Below, in pieces: positions 17,076 to 26,210 of a stretch of 64,000 nucleotides of DNA. Location of the stretch: positions 62,001 through 126,000 of the forward strand of contig JAYSGB010000005.1 in the NCBI GenBank assembly GCA_041913045.1, in the 5' to 3' direction. Position 1 is the first letter of the stretch. Each line of letters starts with the position of its first letter. The notes under the pieces were generated by a model, which saw nothing but the letters and a program-made list of their open reading frames with translations, made no database searches and was not told where the DNA came from. Source of the stretch: CAMLOF01 sp041913045. Lineage in GTDB: Bacteria > Pseudomonadota > Gammaproteobacteria > Burkholderiales > Burkholderiaceae_C. The translations under genes and the position numbers were made by a program.

Positions 17076-17846
17076 ATGCGTTTCGATGTCATCACACTGT
17101 TCCCCGAACTGTTCGGGCCTTTCCTGACCCAGGGGGTCACGCGGCGCGCGTTCGAGTCTGGCCAGGTGCACGTGAAGCTGTGGAACCCGCGCGATTTTGC
17201 CCAAGGCATGTACCGGCGCGTGGACGATCGCCCCTTTGGTGGTGGCCCCGGCATGGTGATGATGGCTGAGCCGCTGTTCCGCTGTTGGCAGGCCATTCGT
17301 GATGAACGCGCCGAGGCTGAGCCTGCGCCCACGGTGCTGTTCTCCCCCCTCGGTGAGCGTTTGGCGCACCCAGTGGTAGAGCGTTTTGCGCAGGGTGCAG
17401 GCGCCATTCTGGTGTGTGGCCGCTACGAGGGGCTGGACCAGCGTTTCATAGACGCCTGCGTGGACGTGCAAATCAGCCTGGGTGACTTTGTGCTTTCGGG
17501 CGGAGAGATTGCCGCGCTGGCCTTGCTGGATGCGGTGGCCCGTTTGCAGCCTGGTGTGCTGAACGATGAGGGCAGCCACCAGCAAGACAGCTTCAACCCG
17601 GCCTTGGACGGTTTGCTGGATTGCCCGCACTACACCCGCCCCGAGGTCTGGCAGGGCCCTTCGGGTGAGGTAGGTGTGCCTGCCGTGTTGCTATCGGGCC
17701 ACCACAGTCACATTGATGCCTGGCGCCGCCAGCAGAGGCTTGCGGCCACCGCGAAGTTGCGACCAGACGTGCTGGCCCAGGTGCGCCAGGCAGGTGGCTT
17801 GACGCCCCAGGATGAGCGCTGGCTGCGCGACCACTTGAACGGTTGA
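17076..17846 (+). CDS. trmD: tRNA (guanine-N1)-methyltransferase
   Basis: 256 residues. It methylates G37 of tRNAs reading CUN, CCN and CGG. MRFDVITLFPELF is the standard start; the SPOUT trefoil knot is seen in CGRYEGLDQRFID and ISLGDFVLSGGE, and the C-terminal tRNA-binding domain has HYTRPEVW and LLSGHHSHIDAWR. The ATG at 17076 was chosen by homology over a longer frame. Confidence 0.97.
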   Translation: MRFDVITLFPELFGPFLTQGVTRRAFESGQVHVKLWNPRDFAQGMYRRVDDRPFGGGPGMVMMAEPLFRCWQAIRDERAEAEPAPTVLFSPLGERLAHPVVERFAQGAGAILVCGRYEGLDQRFIDACVDVQISLGDFVLSGGEIAALALLDAVARLQPGVLNDEGSHQQDSFNPALDGLLDCPHYTRPEVWQGPSGEVGVPAVLLSGHHSHIDAWRRQQRLAATAKLRPDVLAQVRQAGGLTPQDERWLRDHLNG

Positions 17847-17864
17847 GATGCTGCACGCTATAAT
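17835..17864 (+). promoter_or_regulatory. Sigma-70 promoter for rplS
   Basis: TTGAAC (17835-17840) and a perfect TATAAT (17859-17864), 18 bp apart, overlap the end of trmD. The 129-bp trmD-rplS gap therefore contains a separate start for rplS, with a leader of roughly 100 nt. Confidence 0.65.
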
Positions 17865-17974
17865 GGCGGGCTTTCGATCCTCTGGCTGGCCGCCTTGATC
17901 GAGTGCGCCCAAGGTGGCGCCTTGAAATCCAGGCCTTTTGTGTAGCGCGGTCATGATCGAGATTCAAGGAAACC

Positions 17975-18331
17975 ATGAACCTGATCCAAACCCTTGAGCA
18001 AGAAGAAATTGCTCGCCTGAACAAGGAAATCCCCGCATTTGCGCCCGGCGACACCGTGATCGTCAGCGTGAACGTGATCGAAGGCAACCGCAAGCGCGTG
18101 CAGGCCTACGAAGGCGTGGTGATCGCCAAGCGCAACCGTGGGCTGAACTCCAGCTTCATCGTGCGCAAGATCTCCAACGGCGAAGGCGTGGAGCGTACGT
18201 TCCCGCTGTACAGCCCGCTGATTTCCAAGATCGAAGTCAAGCGCCGTGGTGACGTTCGTCGTGCCAAGCTGTACTACCTGCGTGACCGCAGCGGCAAGTC
18301 TGCTCGTATCAAGGAAAAGCTGGGCGCGTAA
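17975..18331 (+). CDS. rplS: 50S ribosomal protein L19
   Basis: 118 residues; FAPGDTVIVSVNVIEGNRKRVQAYEG and RTFPLYSPLI are characteristic of L19, which lies at the 30S-50S interface. Preceded by CAAGGAAAC. A strong terminator follows directly. Confidence 0.98.
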   Translation: MNLIQTLEQEEIARLNKEIPAFAPGDTVIVSVNVIEGNRKRVQAYEGVVIAKRNRGLNSSFIVRKISNGEGVERTFPLYSPLISKIEVKRRGDVRRAKLYYLRDRSGKSARIKEKLGA

Positions 18332-18350
18332 GCTGCCAGCTTCAGCCAAG

Positions 18351-18376
18351 AAAAACGCCTCTCGGAGGCGTTTTTT
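18351..18376. terminator. Bidirectional terminator after rplS and lapB
   Basis: An 11-bp stem (AAAAACGCCTC / GAGGCGTTTTT) with a TCG loop and T/A tracts on both sides lies between convergent rplS and lapB. Confidence 0.9.
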
Positions 18377-18379
18377 ATT

Positions 18380-19528
18380 TCAGAGTTCTTCGACCCGTTT
18401 GGGTGGGTAGCTGTCCCAACTTTGGCAACCAGGGCAGTGCCAGAAATATTGACGTGCTTCAAAGCCGCAGGCTGCGCAGCGGTAGCGTTTGAGCGGCTCG
18501 GACGAGCGTTCAAGCGCCGATTTCACCAAGCCTTCTTCGTCTGCATTGCCGAAATGCTCGCCATTGAGCCAGAGCGTGGCTGCGACCAACGAAGGCTCGC
18601 TCCGGAGATGTTCGACATACAGAGCGCGCCCCTTGGCTGGGTCGTCGTGCAGGCCCGCCAGAGCCTGGGTAACGTCGAGAGATGCGGGGTGGCTGCTGCG
18701 GTAATCTTCCAGAATGTCGCGGGCCAGTTTGGTTTGGTGGCAAAGTCGTGCCCACTGCGCCAGGCTGTGGGCCACCAAGGGCAGATGTGAGGGCGCATGT
18801 TTGTTCAACTGGACCAGCGCTTGCAGGGCGCCGTCAGTGTTGCCCAAAGACTGCCGCATGTCTGCCAGAGCGATCCAGACCCGTGCCGATGATGGTGTGC
18901 GGGTGGCCAAGCCTTCCAGCAGGGCCAGCGCTTCCGCAGTTTTGCCCTGGCGCCGCCAGGTTTCAGCTTGTTCGCAGCGGTAGTGTGCCTGGCGCAACTC
19001 GAAGGAGCCGTGTTCCGCGTTCTCTAGCCGCATGGCAGTCTCGGCGGCTTGTTCCCAGTCGCGTGAGCGTTCGTAAATGGCCAGCAGAGCCAAGCGCGCT
19101 TCATCCTCGAACGCAGTCCCTTCCAGTTTGCGCAGCGCGGCTTCCGCACGGTCGAGCAATCCGGCCTTCAAAAAGTCTTGCGCCAGGGCATGCTGGGCGC
19201 GGTCACGGTCTTTGTCAGACAGGTCGCCGCGCTGAAGCAGGTGTTCGTGTACACGTACAGCGCGGTCGTAATCGCCGCGACGGCGGAACAAGTTGCCCAG
19301 TGCGAAGTGGAGTTCGGACGTGTCCGGGTCGTTCTGGACGGCTTCGATGAAGGCGTCGATGGCTTGGTCTTGCTGCTCGTTGAGCAGGTGGTTCAGGCCG
19401 CGGAAGTAGGCGCGTGGGGCTTGCCTGCCTTCCAGGCGCCATTGGCGCAGGTCAAAGCGCGACGCACCCCAGCCCAACGCAAAGGCCAGTGGCAGGGCCC
19501 ACAGCAGCCAGGCAAAGTCAAATTCCAT
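18380..19528 (-). CDS. lapB: Lipopolysaccharide assembly protein B (YciM)
   Basis: 382 residues. One N-terminal transmembrane helix (FDFAWLLWALPLAFALGWGASR), then TPR repeats through about residue 340 (for example LHFALGNLFRRRGDYDRAVRVHEHLL), and a C-terminal rubredoxin-type metal knuckle with two CxxC pairs (CAAC and CPGC). LapB recruits LpxC to FtsH for degradation and so limits LPS synthesis. ATG 19528 overlaps the lapA end by 11 nt. Last gene of the operon that starts at gyrA. Confidence 0.95.
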   Translation of the reverse strand: MEFDFAWLLWALPLAFALGWGASRFDLRQWRLEGRQAPRAYFRGLNHLLNEQQDQAIDAFIEAVQNDPDTSELHFALGNLFRRRGDYDRAVRVHEHLLQRGDLSDKDRDRAQHALAQDFLKAGLLDRAEAALRKLEGTAFEDEARLALLAIYERSRDWEQAAETAMRLENAEHGSFELRQAHYRCEQAETWRRQGKTAEALALLEGLATRTPSSARVWIALADMRQSLGNTDGALQALVQLNKHAPSHLPLVAHSLAQWARLCHQTKLARDILEDYRSSHPASLDVTQALAGLHDDPAKGRALYVEHLRSEPSLVAATLWLNGEHFGNADEEGLVKSALERSSEPLKRYRCAACGFEARQYFWHCPGCQSWDSYPPKRVEEL

Positions 19529-19814
19529 GAGGAGGGATGTCGTCGCTCGTTGTGGTGGTGGGTGGGGCTGGCGTGGTGGGGGCCGCACGCTTGGGCGGGT
19601 TTTGGGCCCGCTTGGCGCGCAGCCATACCGGCAGCATTACAGCGATGCCAAGGAACACGCCCAGAACCAGCGCCGCCAGCAGAATCAGCACCAGCGGTGC
19701 CTGCCAATGCGCGCCGAAAAACAAATTGACCTGTACCGCCTCTTGATTGTTCAAGGCGAAAGCGAACAGGGTAAAAAAAATGGCTGCCTTGAGCAGCCAC
19801 GCGAGGTACTTCAC
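19518..19814 (-). CDS. lapA: Lipopolysaccharide assembly protein A (DUF1049)
   Basis: 98 residues with two transmembrane helices (LLKAAIFFTLFAFALNN and PLVLILLAALVLGVFLGIAVML) and the LapA motif ALNNQEAVQVNLF between them. The C-terminal tail is Pro/Thr-rich. It works beside LapB in the inner membrane and is translationally coupled to it. Confidence 0.92.
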   Translation of the reverse strand: MKYLAWLLKAAIFFTLFAFALNNQEAVQVNLFFGAHWQAPLVLILLAALVLGVFLGIAVMLPVWLRAKRAQNPPKRAAPTTPAPPTTTTSDDIPPHGI

Positions 19815-19861
19815 ACAATCCCCCAGGTGGTCGGGACGATTGTAGCGGCCACAGCCGCATT

Positions 19862-20170
19862 TCAGGCGGTTCTACCCAGCGCCTTGGGGGTGCCAGCATC
19901 CACCTGCTCGCGCAGGGCTTTGCCCGGTTTGAAGTGCGGTACGCGCTTTTCCGGAATGGCGACACTTTCGCCAGAGCGGGGGTTGCGTCCCATGCGCGCA
20001 GGGCGCTGGTTCACGGAGAAGCTGCCAAAACCACGGATTTCGATCCGCTGGCCCTGGACGAGGGCATCGGACATGGCCTCGAGTATGGCCTTGACGGCCA
20101 GTTCGGCATCGCGCTGGCCCAGTTGGCTGAACTGTGATGCCAGGGCTTCGACGAGATCGCTTCGGGTCAT
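19862..20170 (-). CDS. ihfB: Integration host factor beta subunit
   Basis: 102 residues: MTRSDLVEALASQF start, RIEIRGFGSFSVN core and the DNA-intercalating arm ARMGRNPRSGESV. It pairs with the ihfA product encoded at 402-731. Position between rpsA and lapA is conserved in beta- and gammaproteobacteria. A terminator-like hairpin between rpsA and ihfB should reduce, not abolish, read-through. Confidence 0.96.
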   Translation of the reverse strand: MTRSDLVEALASQFSQLGQRDAELAVKAILEAMSDALVQGQRIEIRGFGSFSVNQRPARMGRNPRSGESVAIPEKRVPHFKPGKALREQVDAGTPKALGRTA

Positions 20171-20192
20171 GTTGCTGAATGCTTGGAACGTG

Positions 20193-20225
20193 AAAAGGGC
20201 CCGACGCTTTGAAAGCACCGGGCCC
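20193..20225 (-). terminator. Rho-independent terminator after rpsA
   Basis: On the minus strand a 7-bp GC stem (GGGCCCG / CGGGCCC at 20197-20203 and 20219-20225), strengthened by an inner GCTTT/AAAGC pairing, is followed by a T run (20193-20196). It lies between rpsA and ihfB. Confidence 0.75.
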
Positions 20226-20243
20226 CAGTGCAAGGGTTAAGAA

Positions 20244-21926
20244 TTAACCGTTGTTGCTGTTGTCCAGCTTGGCGCGCAGCAGGGCGCCCAGGCTGGTGGT
20301 ACCGGCGTTACCCGTGTTCTGGTTCAGGCTGGCCATGGCTTCCTGCTGGTCGGCGGCGTCCTTGGCCTTGATCGACAGCTGGATGTTGCGGGTCTTGCGA
20401 TCCACGTTGACCACCACGGCGGTGACTTCGTCGCCTTCCTTGAGCACGTTGCGAGCGTCTTCCACGCGGTCACGAGCGATTTCGCTGGCGCGCAGGTAGC
20501 CGATCACGTCTTCGCCCAGGTCGATTTCAGCGCCCTTGGCGTCCACGGTCTTGACCTTGCCGGTCACCACGGAACCCTTGTCGTTGACCGACACGAAGGT
20601 GGTGAACGGGTCGCCGTCGAGCTGCTTGATGCCCAGGGAGATGCGCTCGCGGTCCACGTCCACGGCCAGCACGATGGCTTCGACTTCCTGGCCCTTCTTG
20701 TAGTTGCGCACGGCGGCTTCGCCGGGTTCGTTCCAGGACAGGTCGGACAGGTGCACCAGACCGTCGATACCGGCAGCCAGGCCCACGAACACGCCGAAGT
20801 CGGTGATGGACTTGATGGGGCCCTTGACCTTGTCGCCGCGCTTGGTCTGCTCAGCGAACTCGTGCCACGGGTTGGCCTTGCACTGCTTCATGCCCAGGGA
20901 GATGCGACGCTTGTCTTCGTCGATTTCCAGAACCATGACTTCGACCTCGTCGCCCAGCGACACGATCTTGTTGGGGGCCACGTTCTTGTTGGTCCAGTCC
21001 ATTTCGGACACGTGCACCAGACCTTCGATGCCGGGTTCCAGCTCGACGAAGGCGCCGTAGTCGGCGATGTTGGTGACCTTGCCGAACATGCGGGTGCCAG
21101 AGGGGTAGCGGCGAGCCACGCCCATCCAGGGATCGTCACCCATTTGCTTGAGGCCCAGGCTGACGCGCTGCTTGTCGGCGTCGAACTTGAGGACCTTGGC
21201 GGTGACTTCCTGGCCAGCCTGCACCACCTCGGAGGGGTGACGCACGCGGCGCCATGCCATGTCGGTGATGTGCAGCAGGCCGTCGATGCCGCCCAGGTCC
21301 ACGAACGCACCGTATTCGGTGATGTTCTTGACCACGCCGGTGACGATGGCGCCTTCTTTCAGGGTTTCCAGCAGCTTGGCGCGCTCTTCACCCATGGAGG
21401 CTTCGACCACGGCGCGGCGGCTCAGCACCACGTTGTTGCGCTTGCGGTCCAGCTTGATGACCTTGAATTCCAGGGTCTTGTTCTCGTAGGGAGTGAGGTC
21501 CTTGGTGGGACGGCTGTCAACCAGCGAACCGGGCAGGAACGCGCTGATGCCGTTGACCATGACCTTGAGGCCGCCCTTGACCTTGGCGCCGGTGGTGCCG
21601 GTGACGAAGTCGCCGGATTCCAGGGCCTTTTCCAGAGCCATCCAGGATGCCAGGCGCTTGGCCTTGTCGCGGGACAGGATGGTGTCGCCGTAGCCGTTTT
21701 CCACGGCTTCCACGGCCACGGACACGAAGTCACCCACTTGGACTTCGAGTTCGCCCTGGTCGTTCTTGAATTCGCTGATGGGCACGTAGGCTTCGGACTT
21801 CAGGCCGGCGTTGACGACCACGTGGTTGTGCTCGACGCGAACGACTTCGGCGGTGATGACCTCGCCCGGGCGCATTTCGGCGCGCTTCAGCGATTCTTCA
21901 AACAGGGCGGCAAAAGATTCAGACAT
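20244..21926 (-). CDS. rpsA: 30S ribosomal protein S1
   Basis: 560 residues with six S1 (OB-fold) repeats; repeats 3 to 6 recur about every 87 residues (for example GAIVTGVVKNITEYGAFVDLGGIDGLLHITDM and GTRMFGKVTNIADYGAFVELEPGIEGLVHVSEM). S1 binds mRNA leaders on the 30S subunit. ATG 21926 (MSESFAALFEESL) is the normal start. A 167-nt leader separates it from aroA-cmk and may carry an S1 autoregulatory structure, as in E. coli. A long ORF antisense to it is only a codon-bias shadow. Confidence 0.97.
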   Translation of the reverse strand: MSESFAALFEESLKRAEMRPGEVITAEVVRVEHNHVVVNAGLKSEAYVPISEFKNDQGELEVQVGDFVSVAVEAVENGYGDTILSRDKAKRLASWMALEKALESGDFVTGTTGAKVKGGLKVMVNGISAFLPGSLVDSRPTKDLTPYENKTLEFKVIKLDRKRNNVVLSRRAVVEASMGEERAKLLETLKEGAIVTGVVKNITEYGAFVDLGGIDGLLHITDMAWRRVRHPSEVVQAGQEVTAKVLKFDADKQRVSLGLKQMGDDPWMGVARRYPSGTRMFGKVTNIADYGAFVELEPGIEGLVHVSEMDWTNKNVAPNKIVSLGDEVEVMVLEIDEDKRRISLGMKQCKANPWHEFAEQTKRGDKVKGPIKSITDFGVFVGLAAGIDGLVHLSDLSWNEPGEAAVRNYKKGQEVEAIVLAVDVDRERISLGIKQLDGDPFTTFVSVNDKGSVVTGKVKTVDAKGAEIDLGEDVIGYLRASEIARDRVEDARNVLKEGDEVTAVVVNVDRKTRNIQLSIKAKDAADQQEAMASLNQNTGNAGTTSLGALLRAKLDNSNNG

Positions 21927-22093
21927 GTAGTTTCCTAGGCCACGCACCCGGCTGAATGGTTGAGAGCGCGTAGCAAGTACAAAGACGCATCACCTGGCGG
22001 CGAGGCGGGTTGCGGTTGATAACCCTGGAGCCTGCGGGTGACAGAACACCCGGCGGGGCTTTTGGGGCCGGTTTCCCTTGCGGGAGCTTTGGC

Positions 22094-24133
22094 TCACGAC
22101 CCTTGGAAGGGGCGCTTTGCCTGCCACCAGTCCAACACCTGCTGCACCGATTGCTCGATGGTTTGCTCGGAGTTGTCCAACTGATGGGCGTCTTCGGCGG
22201 GCTTCAGGGGGGCGTCCTTGCGCGACATGTCGCGTTCGTCACGAGCCTTGAGGTCAGCCAAAAGGTCTGCAAGTTTAGCAGGGATTCCCTTGGAAATCAA
22301 CTGCTTATGGCGGCGGTCTGCCCGCTTTTCGGCACTGGCGGTCAGGAAGACCTTGAGGGGGGCATCGGGGAAGATCACTGTGCCCATGTCGCGCCCGTCG
22401 GCCACCAGGCCGGGCAGGGTGCGGAAGCGGTGCTGCAGTTCCAGCAACGCGTGACGTACCTGCGGCAATGCGGAGACTCGGGATGCCGCCATGCCTGCGG
22501 CTTCGGTGCGCACGGCTTCGCTCACGTCTTCGCCTTGCAGCAGCACCTTGCCCGCAGAAAAGCTGACGGGCAGTGTGGCAGCGAGTTCACCCAGGCGGCT
22601 GGCGGTTTGGGGCTGCGCAAGGGATGCGGTATCGGTGGCGATGCCTGCGCGCTCGGCGGCCAGGCCCACCAGGCGGTAAAGCACGCCGGAGTCGAGCAGG
22701 CCATAGCCCAGAGCAGCCGCCACTTCGGTGGCCAGTGTGCCCTTGCCCGACGCGGTGGGGCCGTCGATGCAGATGACGGGAATGTCGTTGACGTCCGCCT
22801 GGCAGACGGTGAAGAGTGCTTCGAAGTATTCAGGGAAGGTCTTGGCGACGCACTTCGGATCTTCAATACGAACGGGCAGCCGCGCAGGGTTGAACGCGGC
22901 CAGCGAGAAGCACATGGCCACGCGGTGGTCGTCGTAGGTGTGGATGCTGGCGGCCTTCCACGCTTGCGGCGGGGTGACGCGGATGTAGTCCGGCCCTTCT
23001 TCCACCGTGGCGCCCAGCTTGCGCAGTTCGCAGGCCATGGCGGCAATGCGGTCGGTTTCCTTCACGCGCCAGCTTGCGATGTTGCGCAGGGTGGTGGTGC
23101 CTTCGGCATAGAGCGCCATGACGGCCAGGGTCATGGCCGCGTCGGGGATGTGGTTGCAGTCCAGGTCGATGGCCTTGAGCGGCCAGGCGCCACGGCGGAT
23201 GTGCAGCTGGTTGGCGCTGCCTGTGACCACGGCCCCCATGGCTTGCGCGGCTTCCACGAAGCGGATGTCACCCTGGATGGACGACAGGCCCACGCCCTGG
23301 ATGGTGATGCCATCTTGCCCTGCACTGGCGGGTGCCAGTGCACCAAGCGCGATGAAGTAGCTGGCGGAAGAAGCGTCGCCTTCTACGTGGATGCTGCCGG
23401 GTGAACGGTAGCGACTGCCCGCGGGAATGGTGAAGCGCTGCCAGCCATCGCGCTGCACGGTCACGCCAAAGCGTTGCAGCAATTGCAGGGTGATCTCGAT
23501 GTAGGGTTTGGAGATGAGTTCGCCCACCACTTCGATGACGACATCGTTCTGGGCGACGAGCGGCAAGGCCAGCAGCAGTGCGGTGAGGAACTGGCTGGAG
23601 ACATCGCCGCGTACGCGGATGGCTTCGCCGAGCTTGAGCGCTACCGAGGCACCGTGGCCCAGACGCAGCGGCGGGTAGCCTTCGTTGCCCAGACACTGCA
23701 CAGGGCAGCCCAGTTGGCGCAGCGCGTCCACCAAGTCGCCGATGGGGCGCTCGTGCATGCGCGCGATGCCGCTCAGCTCAAAGTCGCCGCCGTGCGTGGA
23801 GGCCAGCAGCGCGAGCGCGGCGGTGAGTGGGCGCATGGCCGTGCCCGCGTTGCCCAGGAACAGCTTGGCGTTGCGCACCGGCAGCTGACCGCCCAGGCCC
23901 CGCACCTTCACACTCTGGCCGCCCAGACGTTCCACTTGGCAGCCGAGCACATCAAGCGCCGCCAGCATGACACGGGTGTCGTCCGAATCCAGCAGGTCGT
24001 GGATGGTGGTTTCGCCTTCGCTCAACGCTGCCAGCAGCAGCACGCGGTTGGAAATGCTCTTGGAGCCCGGCAGGGTGACGGTACCGCCAGCGCTGCGCAG
24101 GGGAGGGAGGTCGAGGAAGGGAGTCGCGTACAT
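22094..24133 (-). CDS. aroA-cmk: Fused 3-phosphoshikimate 1-carboxyvinyltransferase (AroA) / cytidylate kinase (Cmk)
   Basis: A single 679-residue frame. Residues 1 to about 445 are EPSP synthase: LPGSKSISNR (21-30), LFLGNAGTAMRPL (91-103), KETDR (358-362) and DDHR (401-404). Residues about 450-679 are cytidylate kinase: P-loop IDGPTASGKGT (457-466), DSGVLYR, ADGRDMGTVIFPDA and a C-terminal RDERDMSR. The two enzymes are normally separate neighbours in this operon; here they are joined by a short linker (FTVCQADVND) with no internal stop. It joins aromatic amino-acid and pyrimidine-nucleotide metabolism in one polypeptide. Such fusions are known in some proteobacteria. 7 bp downstream of tyrA. 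Confidence 0.95.
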   Translation of the reverse strand: MYATPFLDLPPLRSAGGTVTLPGSKSISNRVLLLAALSEGETTIHDLLDSDDTRVMLAALDVLGCQVERLGGQSVKVRGLGGQLPVRNAKLFLGNAGTAMRPLTAALALLASTHGGDFELSGIARMHERPIGDLVDALRQLGCPVQCLGNEGYPPLRLGHGASVALKLGEAIRVRGDVSSQFLTALLLALPLVAQNDVVIEVVGELISKPYIEITLQLLQRFGVTVQRDGWQRFTIPAGSRYRSPGSIHVEGDASSASYFIALGALAPASAGQDGITIQGVGLSSIQGDIRFVEAAQAMGAVVTGSANQLHIRRGAWPLKAIDLDCNHIPDAAMTLAVMALYAEGTTTLRNIASWRVKETDRIAAMACELRKLGATVEEGPDYIRVTPPQAWKAASIHTYDDHRVAMCFSLAAFNPARLPVRIEDPKCVAKTFPEYFEALFTVCQADVNDIPVICIDGPTASGKGTLATEVAAALGYGLLDSGVLYRLVGLAAERAGIATDTASLAQPQTASRLGELAATLPVSFSAGKVLLQGEDVSEAVRTEAAGMAASRVSALPQVRHALLELQHRFRTLPGLVADGRDMGTVIFPDAPLKVFLTASAEKRADRRHKQLISKGIPAKLADLLADLKARDERDMSRKDAPLKPAEDAHQLDNSEQTIEQSVQQVLDWWQAKRPFQGS

Positions 24134-24140
24134 GTGGAAT

Positions 24141-25037
24141 TCAGAGGGCGGGTGGCGTCTGGCATGCCGGGTCGGCGCCAGGGAGCTGCCATTGGGCGCG
24201 GGCGTCGCTCGCGCGCTGGATCAGTGAGCGCAGGGCTTCGGCATTGCCGGAGCGCATGGTGGCTTCAAGCGCATCGAGCGCTGCGCGGAAGTGTTCGGAC
24301 TGGCGCAGCACCTCGGCCTGGTTGGAAATGAGGATGTCGCGCCAGACGCTGGGGTCGCTGGCGGCGATGCGGGTGAAGTCGCGGAAACCGGGGCCAGCCA
24401 GTTCCAGGAACTCCCTGGCCTGCGCTTGCCCTTCGATGGCGTTCATGGCCGCGAAGGCCAGCAAGTGGGGCAGGTGGCTGACGGTGGCGTAGGCTGCGTC
24501 GTGCGCCTCGGGGCTCATAAGACGCACCTGGCTACCCAAGGCGGTCCAGACATGGCGTGCCTTGTCTAACTGTACGGCGGAGGTTTCGGGCAGCGGCGTG
24601 AGGATGACCTGCCGCCCACGGTAAAGCGAGGCTTCGGCGTGATCGACACCGGCGCGCTCCTTGCCCGCGATCGGGTGCGCAGGCACGAACCCGGCCAACT
24701 GGTCTTTCAGTGCGCGACGTGCGGCAGCCACCACGTCGGTTTTGGTGGAGCCCACGTCCATCACCAGTGTCTGCGGGCCGACCAGGTGCCGCATGGCCTT
24801 GAACGTGTCTTCCGTGGCGGCCACCGGGACGGCCAGCAGCACGATGTCGGCGCCGGACACGGCCAACAGCGCGGAGGGCGCCTCCACGTCAATAACGCCC
24901 AGTTCGCGGGCGCGCTGCATGGTGCTGGGCGACTTGCTGTAGCCCGCCACGCGCTTGACCAAACCTGCCTGTTTGAGTGCCAGGGCGAAGGAGCCCCCCA
25001 TCAGGCCGCAGCCGATCAGACCGAGTTGTTCGAACAT
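24141..25037 (-). CDS. tyrA: Prephenate dehydrogenase
   Basis: 298 residues, single-function TyrA without chorismate mutase. LGLIGCGLMGGSFALAL is the NAD(P)-binding P-loop; HPIAGKERAGVDHA holds the catalytic histidine region, and LTPLPETS and VSHLPHLLAFAAMN follow. It oxidatively decarboxylates prephenate (or arogenate) in tyrosine synthesis. 22 bp after pheA and 7 bp before aroA-cmk in the same operon. Confidence 0.94.
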   Translation of the reverse strand: MFEQLGLIGCGLMGGSFALALKQAGLVKRVAGYSKSPSTMQRARELGVIDVEAPSALLAVSGADIVLLAVPVAATEDTFKAMRHLVGPQTLVMDVGSTKTDVVAAARRALKDQLAGFVPAHPIAGKERAGVDHAEASLYRGRQVILTPLPETSAVQLDKARHVWTALGSQVRLMSPEAHDAAYATVSHLPHLLAFAAMNAIEGQAQAREFLELAGPGFRDFTRIAASDPSVWRDILISNQAEVLRQSEHFRAALDALEATMRSGNAEALRSLIQRASDARAQWQLPGADPACQTPPAL

Positions 25038-25059
25038 CTGCCTGTGCTCCGCGCCAGGG

Positions 25060-26178
25060 TCAGTCGGTCACCGGGTAGGCACCCAGGATCTTGTAGTAGG
25101 CGCACAGGCTTTGCAGCTCTTTGAGCGCGGTGGCCACGTGCGGCTGAGACGGGTGGCCCGCAATGTCGATGTAGAAGTAGTACTCCCACTGCCCGGATTT
25201 GGCCGGGCGGGACTCGAAGCGCGTCATGGACACGCCATGGTTCTTGAGCGGCACCAGCAGATCGTGCACCGCGCCCGGGCGGTTGGGCACCGAGACGACC
25301 AGGCTGGTGCAGTCCTTGCCGGAGGCGGGCGGCATGGCCATGGTCTGCGGCAGGCAGATGATGGCAAAGCGGGTGCGGTTGTAAGCCTCGTCCTGGATGG
25401 CGTGCGAGACGATGTGCAGGCCAAACTGGGCAGCCGCCCGTTCGCTGGCAATACCGGCCCAGGCCGGGTTGGTGGCGGCCAGACGTGCCCCTTCGGCGTT
25501 GCTGGACACCGCGCGCCGCTCGGCATTGGGCAGATGGGTGGACAGCCAACCCTGGCACTGGGCCAGGGCTTGCGGGTGGGCCATGACGACCTCGACACCG
25601 TCCAGCGAATTCACCTGGCGCAACAGGTTGTGGCGCACCAGCAGGCTAACCTCACCAACCACGTGGACTGGCGAGCGCAGGAACAGGTCGAGTGAGCGGG
25701 CCACCACGCCTTCGGTGGAGTTTTCCATGCCCACCACGCCGTACTGAGCGGTACCTGCAGCGGTGGCGTGGAACACCTCGTCAAAGTTGGCGCAGTAGAT
25801 GAGGTTGGCGGCGCTTCCGAAGAACTCTATGGCTGCCTGCTCGCAGAACGTGCCCTGCGGGCCGAGCACAGCCACGCGCTGCGGCGCTTCCAACGCCAGG
25901 CAGGCGGACATGATCTCGCGCCAGATGGAGGCCACGTGCTGGTTGAGCAAGGGGCCTTGGTTGTTGGTCTGGATCTTTTCGATGACCTGGGCCACACGGT
26001 CTGGGCGGAAGAAGGGCGAGCCTTCGGCGCGTTTGATTTCGCCGACCTTTTCGGCCACCAAGGCACGTTGGTTCAGCAGGCTCAGCAATTGCTGGTCGAT
26101 GGTGTCAATCTGCACGCGCAGCGCACCCAGCGCCTCGCTTTGCACGGGGCCAGTGGGGGCCGGTTTCGGGTCGGTCAT
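25060..26178 (-). CDS. pheA: Bifunctional chorismate mutase / prephenate dehydratase (P-protein)
   Basis: 372 residues in three parts: AroQ-type chorismate mutase (about 15-100; LRVQIDTIDQQLLSLLNQRA), prephenate dehydratase (about 105-280; VLGPQGTFCEQAAIEFFG, MENSTEGVV, and the catalytic TRF in YNRTRFAI), and a C-terminal ACT domain with the phenylalanine-binding ESRP motif (TRFESRPAK). Feedback inhibition by Phe is expected. ATG 26178 fits the family start; a longer frame has no homology. Confidence 0.95.
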   Translation of the reverse strand: MTDPKPAPTGPVQSEALGALRVQIDTIDQQLLSLLNQRALVAEKVGEIKRAEGSPFFRPDRVAQVIEKIQTNNQGPLLNQHVASIWREIMSACLALEAPQRVAVLGPQGTFCEQAAIEFFGSAANLIYCANFDEVFHATAAGTAQYGVVGMENSTEGVVARSLDLFLRSPVHVVGEVSLLVRHNLLRQVNSLDGVEVVMAHPQALAQCQGWLSTHLPNAERRAVSSNAEGARLAATNPAWAGIASERAAAQFGLHIVSHAIQDEAYNRTRFAIICLPQTMAMPPASGKDCTSLVVSVPNRPGAVHDLLVPLKNHGVSMTRFESRPAKSGQWEYYFYIDIAGHPSQPHVATALKELQSLCAYYKILGAYPVTD

Positions 26179-26210
26179 GGGGGCGGTGTCTCCGTGGCTG
26201 CGGCGGGCCG

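Noticed and set aside
20751..21938. 395-residue plus-strand ORF opposite rpsA
   Set aside because: It is wholly antisense to the six S1 repeats and its repetitive His/Val/Asp composition mirrors rpsA codons; a GC-bias shadow.
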